A stretch of 64,000 nucleotides of DNA from assembly GCA_004794655.1 (NCBI GenBank), contig SMMW01000568.1, forward strand, positions 2,097,001-2,161,000. Reading direction: 5' to 3'. The number at the start of each line of letters is the position of its first letter. Positions within the stretch are counted from its first letter, which is position 1. Positions 47,901-59,149 of this stretch are shown here, piece by piece. Origin of the DNA: Marisa cornuarietis (taxonomy: Eukaryota > Mollusca > Gastropoda > Architaenioglossa > Ampullariidae). The notes under the pieces were generated by a model. It was not told where the DNA came from. It saw only the letters and a program-made list of their open reading frames with translations, and made no database searches. The position numbers were made by a program, and so were the translations under genes.

Positions 47901-50161
47901 CTAGAAAACCCAGGAACGTTGTAAGAAGAATATTTATTTTATTTAACAGATTTAAGCTATCTTAAAGTTTTTCAGTCACCCGGTTCTTTAAAATTAGTTC
48001 AGTAACGACACACAGCTCTACGCTCCACTGCCCTCTGTTAAATCTGCTCAGCTTTACCCCCTCCCTGTGTTTCATGGGATCACACCCAATATCTCAGAAT
48101 GCAACAAATTCGACTTACCGGGAATAACTATAGATTGGAACCAGAACTGTGCAAATCTATTATTATTATTACTTGATTATTATTATTATATGATAATAGT
48201 AATAATAATAAATAATATTAATATATTGTTATTGTTGCTCACTATGCAAGTGAAACAATATTATTGCTAATATTATAATCATCAATATTCTGGTATATAA
48301 GGAAATTTTGGAATAAAGAAGCAGTTCAATAACAAACTTGCTGGAGATGGAAACTAAACCTTAAAGAGTTTAAATAGGAATTTTATGATAGTTTTGCCAT
48401 CGGGGCATTCAAGAGTAAAGGCAAAACAATTTGTACAAAATGCTCTCAGCTTCCTAATCAGGTTAGTGGTGGGCACTGAGGTAAGGGAGAGAGAGAGAGA
48501 GAGAGTTTCTGATCATGGGGACCAGCAGACCCCAGTCCATGATTTTGTGCTCTACAGTCGAGTGCAGTAACCATCAGCGGTTGTATATCATAAACCTCTT
48601 TTAAACATGTATGATTTGTATCTTGGTCTTTGTGAATGCAGTTTTACCGTAGTCGCAAGCACCACTCGCAAATGCGACAACGCTTTCATTTGTAGTCTTC
48701 ACGTCTGGGCTCAAGTTCTTACCAGTGGCACCTAAATCAACAGAAAAACAAGAGATTAGTCACCTCCAACAGGTATCAGTCTCTCAGGATCTGTGAGATC
48801 AACGCTCGAGGCAGTGTTCACAAAATTTTACTTTAATCTCAAGCTTGTGTCCTCCCTACAGATCGTGCATGCTGGTCCTCCGCGGTGCGCTCGTGTGGCC
48901 TTATATTTCTGTTTGTTTGCTTCTGGCTGTCTATCTGGTTTTTCTAGTCAATATGTGCAAAACTTTGACGGTCACCGGTAGAATCAAGTTCACAGCCTAA
49001 GCTTGCCCATCCCGCAATCTAGTGACTAAAGAATACGAAACTATCGGAAGTACTAAAGGCAACTGACTATGAGGAACATTTGCACGACTCTAGATAGTCG
49101 GTACCGACGACATCTGAGACATAAAGTTCTTACTATTACCTTCTAAGCAGTTCTGACTAAAGCACACCTGAGATCTTAGTAAATATCAAACCCCTGGTCT
49201 TTATTCGCTTTGTTGTTGTCTCACCATTTCTTTTTTTTTAAACTTTATTTATCGTTATTGACCCGTGCAGATCGTTTTTGTCCTTTTAGATGCTTTTAAG
49301 TTGAGCGAGTGGTATTGTTCTCTTCTCTACTCTAGCAGCAAGCCCTGCTTTTATCATGAATTAGAAACTGGTGGTCGTAGGCATAAGAATCGTTTCCAGA
49401 TTAGCCCCTTAACTCTAAAACCAATTATTCCAAGGACATGTTTAGCGATATAATGTTATTAAATTATTCAGGCAAATTCATAATGTTTATTATCCATCTA
49501 TATTATAAATCAACGTCTTTTTTCGGTAATAATCAAGCCTGCATTCATCATTGTCTTTCTTTATCTCTTGCCTTCTTATTTTTAATGTCTCCTCCTTTCA
49601 ATCTTACTTTTAAGTTTCAATGAGAAGTTCGTTATAACATGTATTTTAAACGTACATTTTATTTATCATATATTTTTAATGTAGAATTTTAAAACAACAG
49701 CAGCGATGCTTTGCTGATAAGTTGATCACAAATAAAGTTTTCCTTAACGAAAAATCAAGTGATAAGACAAGAACTTGCCCAATGTGACAATGGCAACAAA
49801 GGTCAGAGCTAGTGGTGTTATGAAGGTGACACGAGGTGATCGTGAGGTGGCCTGAAATAAATTAGTAACTACACAGACGATGGCATTGGACTGAATACAC
49901 TAATAATCGACGTTGAAGAAACAAATTCCTTCAGCATACTAAGCATTTGAATAAAAATCGTGAATAGAAAAGAGTTTGTACATAATAATCATAAAAATAA
50001 AATCTGCTGGATGCTAAGTTTGTCAGTCATTTGTTTGCGACGGCTTTGTTAAGTTTTATTTTCTTTTTGATATTCTTAAAAGGATTGCAGCGCCACAGTG
50101 TAGTGTCTATAGTTATACAAAATTTAGATACATATTACCATCCTGCATAAACTCTTACCAT
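44904..50161 (-). CDS. Secreted C-type lectin 2 (single CTLD, NPS variant), four exons
   Basis: Paralogue of the 31034-37336 gene. Exons: ...50159 (ATG at 50161-50159, then GTAAGA), 49851-49779 (signal peptide, GC donor TTGG|GCAAGT), 47211-47032, 45154-44904; 168 aa, TAA stop. The signal exon differs at about two bases from copy 1. CTLD half 1 reads GYVLYNKRCLKLY and ARKRCEADGAHLFY. Half 2 reads FWIGANDIVKEGSFLW, DGANPSNTGDNEDCVHV, LNDLDC and GFVCQV. All six cysteines remain. The sugar-binding tripeptide QPD of copy 1 is NPS here, so binding specificity probably differs or canonical calcium-dependent binding is lost (inference). Exon 1 lacks about 10 bases of UTR just before the ATG compared with copy 1. 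Confidence 0.88.
45340..45540. repeat. Small inversion flanked by inverted repeats in lectin copy 2
   Basis: The segment 45375-45535 is the reverse complement of 31490-31640 in copy 1 (both contain CACTTTTCTAGGTATTCACA, on opposite strands). The outer GTAAGGGTG...GATAAAGATCTT is present on both sides in opposite orientation. At its left end sits TCACGGATTGATCCGTGA, a near-perfect palindrome absent from copy 1. Confidence 0.75.
45688..46010 (-). mobile_element. Reverse-transcriptase fragment of a second LINE family
   Basis: The minus-strand frame reads ALTCVISKIYTDILNRRLS, EEQAGSRKGYSTMDHIF, KMYVAFVDFKRAFDSVNRN and ENGVSDRMYMALRAI, the N-terminal reverse-transcriptase blocks (palm aspartate in FVDFKRAFD). 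It is truncated on both sides and absent from lectin copy 1, so it is private to copy 2. Confidence 0.82.
47459..47719 (-). mobile_element. SINE with intact 16-bp target duplication in lectin gene 2
   Basis: The insert 47475-47703 (229 bp) is flanked by ACTGGATGATGGCTGT at 47459-47474 and 47704-47719. On the minus strand it ends GTTAAACACAAACAAACA, preceded by CGTGATATAGCCTTAGTTGC, a conserved 3' domain. The matching site in copy 1 (about 33497-33512) has one uninterrupted ACTGGATGATGGCTGT. Confidence 0.9.
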
Positions 50162-50237
50162 CTGTACTTCTCGCTGTTTTCACGTAGTTCGTAGAGGAGA
50201 GACCACGGACTGTCTGAACACAGCGCGGCATCAGCAA

Positions 50238-50243
50238 TTTATA
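50238..50243 (-). promoter_or_regulatory. TATA box of lectin gene 2
   Basis: TATAAA on the minus strand about 77 bases upstream of the ATG, in sequence nearly identical to the promoter of lectin gene 1. Confidence 0.65.
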
Positions 50244-50397
50244 CTCACAAAGTTTCCCAGGTGGCAGAAGGTGGGCCAGTAACAGTTATCCACGACCCAA
50301 GAGGCGTTGTCAAACAGGAACACTCCATGTCATTATTGTCCTACTATGTCGATAGAAGCTCGATTACAGACGATTCTAACCACCCACACCAATGACA

Positions 50398-50575
50398 AGC
50401 GGTCCGGTGACGCAACGGTTAGCGCCTGTCACCAATACAGTGAGGACTGGCTGTCCTGTGTTCAGCTCTCGTGTCCGGCACACTGTTATTTCTATACATG
50501 CAGCATAAGCTTGCAGGGCTGGCTGCCTTGTGGTGATATTGAATTAGTTGCTGCCTCAGCGTAAAACACCAACCC
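50398..50575 (+). mobile_element. tRNA-derived SINE, copy 2
   Basis: Orthologous position and sequence to 37584-37762 (GACGCAACGGTTAGCGCC head, TTAGTTGCTGCCTCAGCG 3' domain). Confidence 0.65.
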
Positions 50576-50739
50576 ACCCCCCTTCTCTTTGCCTCATCTC
50601 AAGGGAGAGAAGCAAATAAATGGTTTAGCTTTAATAGTGGCGAGGAATGGGGGAAGTTCTTTATCTTTTCTTGCTTTACAACTGCAGGCCTACAATTGCA
50701 AAATGCAAAAGGTGAAGCTGACAATGGAGAGGCGAGAAT

Positions 50740-51220
50740 GCACGCGAGTGGTATTGGAAATTTATATAAATCCATACATTTTGGCGAACTCCAACCAATT
50801 TTCCATGGAGGACTATCAGGCAAACGGACATTACCTAGCAAATTCACTACCCGTAATAATCACGACTGTAGAAGAGTAAAACTATGTCAGCCATATTTTA
50901 CTTCTTACTCACGTAAGCTGGCTTTTTCATCGTGAAGACGTAAACTGTAATAAAGACTGTTGGCCTTCAGGATCTCGCACACTAGACTGTTTAGTAAAGT
51001 GGCCCCATAGTGTCATAGTATGTCCACCTTTCGGCAGGGGCTTAACTCATAATCTACCTATTTCTTGAATACCTCTAGAAGTTAAATGTATTCTTTCCAT
51101 ACTATCTCTCCCACACATCTTTTGATTTTGTAGTTGCAGCCATGTTACTGTATTTGTTGACTGTGCTGCGCTTATGTTTAAATCAACTGCAAAGAGGCAA
51201 ATGCGATATAATTAATTTAA

Positions 51221-51287
<67 letters not shown>

Positions 51288-52250
51288 CCCGCCAGTTCCT
51301 ACCTGCAACCGCTCACGTAAAGTTCACTAGCTTGTTATTGGAACGAACAGTCTTGGGATGGTCTGTGCATGCGTATCAAGACAAAGTTCATGACCGCTCT
51401 GTACATCATCTGCACAATACAACAAGCTGTGGACGACTATTTACATGCGTATGGCGATTAGGTTTCTTTGGCAGTGAAAAGACTTGACAAGAAATAAATG
51501 AGTGTTCATGAGGCAAGTCGCAAATAGGTTCAAAATGTATATCGTCTTCATAATAAAACAAGCTGTGGACAACAATTCACATGCAATGGGCGATCATGTT
51601 TTGCTGGCAGTAATGAGACTGGATAAGGACTTGCGTAGTCTCTTCACAGACAGAGCTCACCGAGGGATTCTGACAAAGCAAAATCCATAGACTCCCACCC
51701 CCATCAGCCACCATTATTTATATGTGTTCAGATTAGAAAACGCATCACGAACTAAAAGGCTAAGATAATAATTCCTGTTAATTTCAAAGTAGATTAAACG
51801 TAGAGGGACATTTAACAGATAAGTGTTTTGCATATTCAGCTGAATTATAATGGTACCAACAAACCAAACTACGCAGTACAAATACGGTGTATTTTTCAAC
51901 ATGTTGACAAAGAACTCTGCAGCACTATATTTCTCAACTTTTCTTACAAGCTCATCATCTTGTAGAAAAATAATATTTAATATTTTTATTATTTTCTGTC
52001 AAATCTGGGACGCGTTCTAATCATCCTCATCGATACTGATGTTGCTGTCTTTTCAAATACTATTTGTTAAAAATAACAACAAAAAGTTGAGAAAGGTGAG
52101 AGGCAGCTTGAGAAAATAGCGGTTATGGGTGCCGTGGTCGAGTTTGAGATAATAATAGAACTGGATACTTTGATACATAATATACATGGTTCAGATGCAT
52201 TTGAAAAAAGTGTGATTTCATTAAAAAAAATTTCATTGTTCACACCTACC
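50740..52250. repeat. Segmental-duplication block B, copy 2
   Basis: Collinear with 29034-30430 and 38500-39900. It contains the longest ATT array of the three (51219-51286) and lies upstream of lectin gene 2. Similarity appears to continue to about 52690 against the region after copy 1. Confidence 0.8.
51219..51286 (+). repeat. (ATT)n microsatellite
   Basis: About 22 ATT units inside block B copy 2. The poly-Tyr and poly-Asn frames here are artefacts. Confidence 0.9.
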
Positions 52251-52721
52251 ACCATCGAAAATCGCTCACTTTTGAGCCTTAGTTACGCGCACGTCGATAT
52301 GCTGCATATCAATGGAATCTGAAGTCTCACCCTTAATTTCCTCTCTCAATGAAGTACTCAAGGTTTAAACAGCTCTTAAGCTATTTTCAAATTTTTAGAG
52401 TCATCCTTTTTCGAGCCATCAACTACTATTGGTTTATTTGGAAAATTTTGCGACTAATTTGGAAACTGTACGATCTGGTTGGTTGGCACCCTTAATTTCT
52501 GTTCTCGGAATCAAGGCTAGAAATTTGTTGATGATGTCCTCTTCCTTCCAATTACTGTGTTATTTCTTTGGAATTTTGTTTTAGTTTTGAGTAAAAGTAA
52601 CAACCTTTAATAAAAAAGCACTCTGTCCATAGATTCAAGTGCGAAATATGACGGATACACGAGATAAATCAAGTCAGAGATCTGTAAACAGAAAAATGGC
52701 AAGGATGTGCCGAAGGTGTCG

Positions 52722-53105
52722 AAATGCAGCGTCAGTCAGTCAGTTAGTCAATCGTTGACTAGCATCTGTCATTGGGAGGGGAGGGGGGTGACACATAGAT
52801 AGACGTGGGAGCTGATAGGGCCACTCTTGTCTAGTTTGGTCGGTAGTCAGCAAGTCCTGTACAGGACGACCAGTCCAGACGTTTGTAAGGCAGCAGTTCT
52901 TAATCTGGCCACCGCAGTGTCGACAACTCTCAAAGGTGCCTTAAAGGGTAGTCGTCGACCAAAGATTTGTATAAGTTGTACTTGGCAGTGAACCTGATCT
53001 TATGGCTATGCCTTGACGACGTCTGGCTACTTTCCTCCCCTTAGACTGCGTACAGCTCTTTCGACTTTCCTCTGCAAAGAGTAGGTTGCAGATCGGCCTG
53101 CTATG
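52722..53105 (-). mobile_element. 3' end of an RTE-like LINE, degenerate, with GTCA tail
   Basis: On the minus strand, TGGTCGTCCTGTACAGGACT followed by AGACAAGAGTGGCC matches the C-terminal coding part of 35468-36779. The (GTCA)n at 52728-52745 corresponds to its (CTGA)n tail. Internal deletions and stops are present. Confidence 0.75.
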
Positions 53106-53328
53106 GATGGATCAAACTATCGTTTATTGGCATTAAGTCCTAAAGTTCTTGTTCGTAAGCTAACCAAAAAGAGAGAGAGAGAGAGAGAAAGAACTAACGA
53201 ATTCTTCATTGAACAAACCCTCTGGTTTGTTGCAAGGGGAAATTATAAATGAAATAAATCGCATTAGCAATATTTACAATAGTCTTACATTTTGCATATA
53301 ACATTTCTTTATGTTTCCGACAATGCAC

Positions 53329-54640
53329 TCATTTCATTTCTATTGTTTGTAATACTTGATACAGATATCTAGAGATTTGTTTGATGGTTGTTTCAGAGTT
53401 ATCTATAAAGACTCGCGTGATTCCATCAGTGCCCTGTTCATATTGTCCTGTCGATTTTAAAACATCCACTTTTGGTCTATAACTGTCATAGGCAGGACAA
53501 TCAAACAACACACCCACTTCATTTTTAATCTCATGCTTGCATCAGGGGCAAATCAGCTGGGTGGGAGAGACATCATTTTTATAACAATAATAGTGTACAT
53601 TGAGAGGTCATATTCCCAATCTAAACCGAATAAATACTTCTCTAAAACAGCAAATTCTTAATATATTTATATATCTCTCAGGCTGTACACAGCTATTTAA
53701 AACAGAATACAGCTCAAGTCTTTCATTTGTGCATATATCGTTGGGCCAGTCTTGTTGGAAACAATCAAGTCTTTGTCTAAAGGTCCTTAACACATGTTTT
53801 TGTTACCACCACTTTGCTGGAGCCACACAAATCCAAAGCCATTAACACAGAGAAGATCTTTTACAAAGAAAGTCCAAGTAGTTCTGCCGCTTTTTGTAGA
53901 TAATATAACATACTCTAAACTTTTCTAGGGAGTCTCGCATCATTCATATAGATAAGATGAAGCCAGTACTTAAGACATTTAACTTTTGTAGTCACCAATA
54001 GTGGATACCGTCCCAGGTCGCCATAGATCATTCTGTTTGGTGTTTGGAGACCCACATTTAAGAAACGTTTGCAGCTGAACCTATGTACCTTTTTAACAGC
54101 CTCAAATCTTTAAAAATACGTTTCTTGGTATATCTCAAGTTTTCCATAGTCATTTAAATAGCTGGCAGGTTCTGATTTTGGCCTTAGCTGCAAAAACATA
54201 GACTGCGAAGGAAAGGGAGAGTTTAGTTGTGAAACAGAGACCAAGATACCTGTACATGTTAACAATCTCTATCCTTACTTCACCATAATACCATGACTCC
54301 TTTGACGCTAAAATCCATCTTTCCTAAATACGATGGCTTTGGTATTTTTAAGGTTCACAGTCATTCCAAAACCATCAGCATAGTTTTAAAAATATCGACC
54401 TGATTTGGGCTACCCGCAACAGAATATGATGTAAGTACAACATCATCCGCGAAGACCATAAGAGTAGCTACCAAAGAGGTAGAAAAAAAGAGAACAATTA
54501 TGAATGAGTTGAAGATTGTTCTGATCTTTGACGGCAAGATCCTGTCTTTACAGCCGCATTGGCAAATTTCATTACTTATGCTAGCTATCCAGATAGAATC
54601 TGATGACATTCTAAGCAATAAAACATTTTATAGTTTAGGA
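53329..54640 (-). mobile_element. Degenerate LINE, reverse-transcriptase to C-terminus
   Basis: The minus strand reads ATLMVFADDVVLTSYSVAG (FADD catalytic box), MTVNLKNTKAIVFRKDGF, and at the 3' end FDCPAYDSYRPKVDVLKSTG before a stop at 53329. Frames change several times. It lies downstream of the lectin array with no host gene seen. A fragment of the same element is at 63840-64000. Confidence 0.75.
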
Positions 54641-54869
54641 AAGAAACCGTATGATTTGTTTTATCGTAAATTAATAGAAATTGTGTTTAAACACACCGCG
54701 CTGTTGATTAATTAAATGGTGCAACACATTCCCCTCATAAGGAAGGCTATCTACACGATAGTTTAAAAGTGTGAAATCATCAACAGATTTTATGCAGCTA
54801 TCGTTTACATGAATCATGAGCAATCACGTAAGAGGTAAAAGTCGTCTCTTAACTTTTTAATTTTTTTTT

Positions 54870-55510
54870 GGGGGGGGGGGTCGTTTGGAAATTAGGTGTT
54901 AGAGCCTTTTCTTGGCGCCAGTTTTTATTGTGATGAAGTATCCAACTTCTCTCCCTGTAGTTGGCGTCAAGTACCTGTTCCTGACAACTGGGTGGACTCA
55001 GAGAAGTTTTCTGCTTACACGGCATCAAGCCGGCGCGCCTCCGGGTTCAGGCGCCAGTCCTCTAATTACTCGGCTGTCCTAGCATCATCCGTCGATTACA
55101 AACAAAAAAACAAACAAAAAAAAAAAACCGAAAAAAACAACCAACAATAAAACAAAAACAAAAACCAAAAAAACCACAAAGCCCACTGACCATATCCCCT
55201 ACCTCTATGCTTACACCGGACCGGAGTGTGATCACCCCAGGCGTGTAAGGTCAACAACTGTCAATCAGTATCGGCATAAACTACTGTTTTGTCATTTTGT
55301 CGAGAACCGACGTAGTAGTGAATAACGATGAGGTGCTTAGTTTGCACTTTACAAAGACATTAGAATCAATGGTCTATGATTCTGAGTAATATCTGAACGA
55401 TATTTTAAATTTTGAAAAAATAGTACATTTAAAAAAATCATTGATCACAGTCAAAAATTTTGTCTAGACTCTAGAGTGTACTGTCACCATGAATACATTT
55501 AGTCTGACAT
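54870..55510. other. Stretch without a recognisable gene
   Basis: Contains a G10 tract (54873-54882), an A/C-rich low-complexity run (55098-55180) and AT-rich sequence. I see no supported gene. Confidence 0.5.
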
Positions 55511-55521
55511 TTTATATACAG

Positions 55522-55697
55522 CTGACTGCCCGGTGGAGAAGGGTTATATATATTATGGCACGCGGTGTCTGAAGCTGTACATGATCGAGCAAGATCACCA
55601 TGCCGCTAAAAGTCGCTGTGAATCTGACGGGGCTCATCTTTTACATTTAAAATCCCGTGAGCTGGACGTGCCGCCAGTGATGATTCTGTTGGAATAG
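55522..55697 (+). pseudogene. Lone CTLD first-half exon, opposite strand
   Basis: After an acceptor (TTATATACAG) the plus strand reads DCPVEKGYIYYGTRCLKLYM, AAKSRCESDGAHLLHLKSRE, then VMILLE and TAG at 55695-55697. It is homologous to 33242-33063 and 47211-47032. The expected donor after the ATGG of MDTMG is missing and the frame closes instead. No second CTLD half follows on this strand within 2 kb, so it is probably an orphan exon; a truncated short protein cannot be excluded. Confidence 0.75.
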
Positions 55698-55761
55698 AAA
55701 GGTTCACTGCTCCAGCAGAGCATCAAAATATCTTCGCAAAATTAATTATTGTTTTATTCAA

Positions 55762-55767
<6 letters not shown>

Positions 55768-55836
<69 letters not shown>
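55768..55836 (+). repeat. (TCTG)n microsatellite
   Basis: About 17 tetranucleotide units, uninterrupted, followed by TTTCT-rich sequence. Confidence 0.92.
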
Positions 55837-55837
<1 letters not shown>

Positions 55838-55839
55838 CA

Positions 55840-57780
55840 TTCTGTTTCTTTCTTCCATTCGCTCTGTTTCATTCTCTCTTTTTTTGTTTACTATACAGTA
55901 TTCATGTGTACAAAAATTGCACGAGAAGTGATTGCTGACACAAGTTTTATAATGTTCCGATGAACAAACCTCGTCACCATATTTCCACCGTGACACCACT
56001 TTTTCATTTATTTGTAAACTCTTGGACTAAAGACTCAAATAATTCTTTAAAAAACACATTCGCTCTCATTTCGAATTCATACTTTCAAAATTTTATTTAC
56101 TTGACAAAGATTGCCTTTTCAGCTCGGATCTCAGTAAATTGCTGGAAACCAGAAAAGCCCACAAAAATCCTAATTTGCTACTTTGCCAGATATAGATCAA
56201 ATTAAAAAAAATTACGTTTACACAAATGGTGTTGTTTGATGTTATAAAAATTCAGCCATCAAGGTCCGTTTTTTAAAAAACTTTTTAAAAAGGTGTTCGT
56301 GGGCTCTGAACGCCGTTTTCACAAACAGGACAGCACAGAGTATGCTGGAGAAAGGTGTATTGCATGGCTTCCTGCCACAAATACATTATACGCGTGCGTC
56401 ACTATATAAGCCACATATAGGTCACAGAAATATGTCAAACCCACAGAAAAGTGACAGTCGTTCATTTGAAAGGTAAGTCTGGTAAGCAGGTTCATGACTG
56501 TGAACTCCATTGCAAACAATCAAAAAGCTCCAACCTGTTTGTGCTACTCAGTGAAACCGAGTGAACTGCTCAGATGAGTTTAAAAGATGTTATTACTAAA
56601 AGAACGTAGTGCATTCGAAGAGATGAAAGAGAAAGACTGAAGTACACAGTAAGTACTTTCATTCTGCTTATTCATTTTTATTTCTTAAAAAGTGAAGTAT
56701 CTAGAAACAAATAATCCTAAGACTTGTGTCTTTTTCTATCTGGCTTCTATTTATTGCTTTTCCTCCATTTGGTGCCATCGATCTTGTACAATCGCACACA
56801 GCACTCATCCACACTTATAAGCTTCTCCCACAATACTAATCCACATCTTACTATCTCCCCCCCCACACACATGCGCACACACACTTACAAATAAATGTAA
56901 GTTTTTAATATTTGTGCACTGAGTGGATTTGAAATATCTCTGTGTGTCAGGTATCATTGTTATTAGTTATTGATTGTATCGTGATTAAGCTTAAATTTTA
57001 TAAGGATTAATGTGGAAGAACGTAAGAGCGTGAATGACGTCAGTTGTTCGGAAGACGTGTATGAGTGATGTAAAAAAAAAGTGAAGGAAATGACGTGAGA
57101 GGGAGCGCGAGCAAGGAGTTAGTTAGTCAGGTAGGAGAAGGAAGAGGTTTAGGACGGAAAGACAAGTAGGGTAGGATTTAAAAGAAGAATTTGTTGAGTA
57201 GGGCATTTGAGTTGGGCGTTTAGGAGTATATAGATCGATTAGGTGAGTAGGTATTCTTTTAGATATTCAGAAAGGCTGGTCTCAATGTATAGGGATTTTA
57301 TTATTTTAAAGTAATCTGGATGTAGGAATCGTTTTTCTTAACTGACTTTTCATTTGTGTATTTTTCTTGTTTTCTTCTTTTATTCAAACTTAGTAAAGCA
57401 GATAGATTCACTAGGCAAATCATTCTTTTCTTTTAATTTGTGTGAAAGAACACGTATTTGTCAGGCTCCGTGTATGTGTTAAAAGGATTGAGTGACTGAT
57501 ACACTGCGCGGTGGTCGTGAGACTGTGGTTAACGTTTCCCCTTCATTAGAAATTTCACCCTTCAACACCCAAATGCCGCTTTGGTCGTTGTCACTCTTAT
57601 CTTGTGTAAGTCATCTTTCTAAATCACGTTTCAAAGAAATGTTCTATGTGGTCAAGCCTCTATGAATTTATCGAGAGGTGACTAAATAATAGAAACACCT
57701 CACAAGTGTACATTTTGTAGAGAATGCGTTCAGAAATTTAACGAAATATTTTTCTGAGATATTTTGGAACAGCGAAAAAA
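55840..57780. other. Gene-poor AT-rich stretch
   Basis: Only short frames without family resemblance. There is a CA-rich run near 56859-56885. Nothing supportable as a gene or RNA was seen. Confidence 0.5.
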
Positions 57781-57840
57781 TTCTGAGCATGTTAATAAGT
57801 ACTCCGTTCTTAAGTCTGCAATGGGCAATCATTGCTGCTA

Positions 57841-58070
57841 ATTCAGCAAGATCCGATACAAACGCGAGAGAGGTAACAGGGTGCAAGGGAGAGAACCTTG
57901 TACTTAACGAAGGAAATCCTGAAGTTTCTTCCCTTGTCTCCGTGTACCGCAATGGTAAACCTGTCGACAGAACGTCCGGAAACGCCACAAAGGACATGCA
58001 AATAAAGTCCCAAGTGCACGATTCACATGCTAAAATAAATCTATGTGGTATTAGTGTGAAACATGGCTAA
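57841..58070 (+). CDS. Possible Ig-like exon or fragment
   Basis: After a candidate acceptor (CTAATTCAG near 57848) an open frame reads GCKGENLVLNEGNPEVSSLV, SVYRNGKPVDRT, KSQVHDSHAKINLCGI and stops at TAA 58068-58070. Two cysteines about 55 residues apart around a VSVYRNGKP-like strand suggest an immunoglobulin-type fold. No matching upstream or downstream exon was found. In snails Ig domains do occur with C-type lectin domains (CREP proteins), but a link here is speculative. Confidence 0.25.
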
Positions 58071-58204
58071 GAGGTTAATATATCAGGTAGCTACTAATTT
58101 TTCTAATCAGTTATCTGACTTATCTCTATGCGATATGTGTGTGCAAGATCGATGGTTATACGTGCATAGACTCTGTGAGAGAGTCTGACTACCAGCCACC
58201 ATAA

Positions 58205-58410
58205 CTGATATCTTTGTGACGTGTATGATATTTCTAACAAGTCTCACATTCTGATATCACTGACTTGTACAATATTATCAACAACGGTCTCATATTTTAA
58301 TATCTCTATGATATATTCGATATTACTAACAGCAGTCAAACATTCTGATATCTCTGTGATATAAACGATGTCACTAACTACAGTCTTCCATTCACTCGTC
58401 GTCAGGTCTT
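58205..58410. repeat. Approximately 48-bp minisatellite downstream of a lectin pseudogene
   Basis: Four diverged units of the type GATATCTCTGTGATATA...AACAGCAGTC...ACATTCT. The same place has about one unit next to lectin gene 1 (30810-30850) and two next to lectin gene 2 (44635-44735). Confidence 0.7.
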
Positions 58411-59106
58411 ACATTACAACACAATGATGAGAGGAATGTTGATAATGTTTCTTTTTAATTTAGTCAAATCTCAGCATGACCAGTCCTCGTCCATGTGCCA
58501 TGATGAAAGCAGAAGGAGACTGTGACCAGCTGACTGGACATTACTAACGTACAGTGTTGACAGCACATTATTTGTCATTCACTGCGTCTTGATGTCTGCC
58601 TGACAAACCCCAGATTCATCGTGCACACATAGTCGTTGAACACGACACCGTTCATGTTGGCGACTTCAACACAGTCCTCTTTGCCCCCAGCGTTGTCCGG
58701 TTGTCCGCCTAACCAGGCTCCGGAATCACTCGGCAACACGTACCCGTCGCTCCAGAGGAAGCGACCCTCAGTCACAATGTCATTCGCTCCAACCCATAAA
58801 CCATGACCTATGATCGATAGCTGTAGCCCTGCGGAAAAGAAAAAAAATTACGGTTTCTTTTATTCAACATGGGCCTAATCTACTTTCATCGATCTACCTG
58901 TCAATCTGATGCTTTTCACTATCGACTTTAACTGGTCACAGGGATTGTCACGTGCTCCACGATAGACTGATTCGCACAATAAAGTGAAATGCCAACTCAG
59001 ATGTTCTCTGCGTCGGAGAAAACTGTAAACTGTATACTTTTTGTACTATTTTGTAGAGTAGATCTGTCTCTTTCACGGTTTTTTGTGCATGCAAATGTGC
59101 GCGCTC

Positions 59107-59109
<3 letters not shown>

Positions 59110-59144
<35 letters not shown>
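59110..59144 (+). repeat. (TG)n microsatellite
   Basis: A TG run in the intron of the third lectin copy; a CA run follows at 59206-59224. Confidence 0.85.

Positions 59145-59149
<5 letters not shown>

Larger units (their letters stand above)
44264..50660. repeat. Segmental-duplication unit A, copy 2
   Basis: Counterpart of 30433-37862, holding lectin gene 2. It lacks the MITE, the short LINE and the long LINE of copy 1. It has its own SINE, a reverse-transcriptase fragment and a local inversion. Confidence 0.9.
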
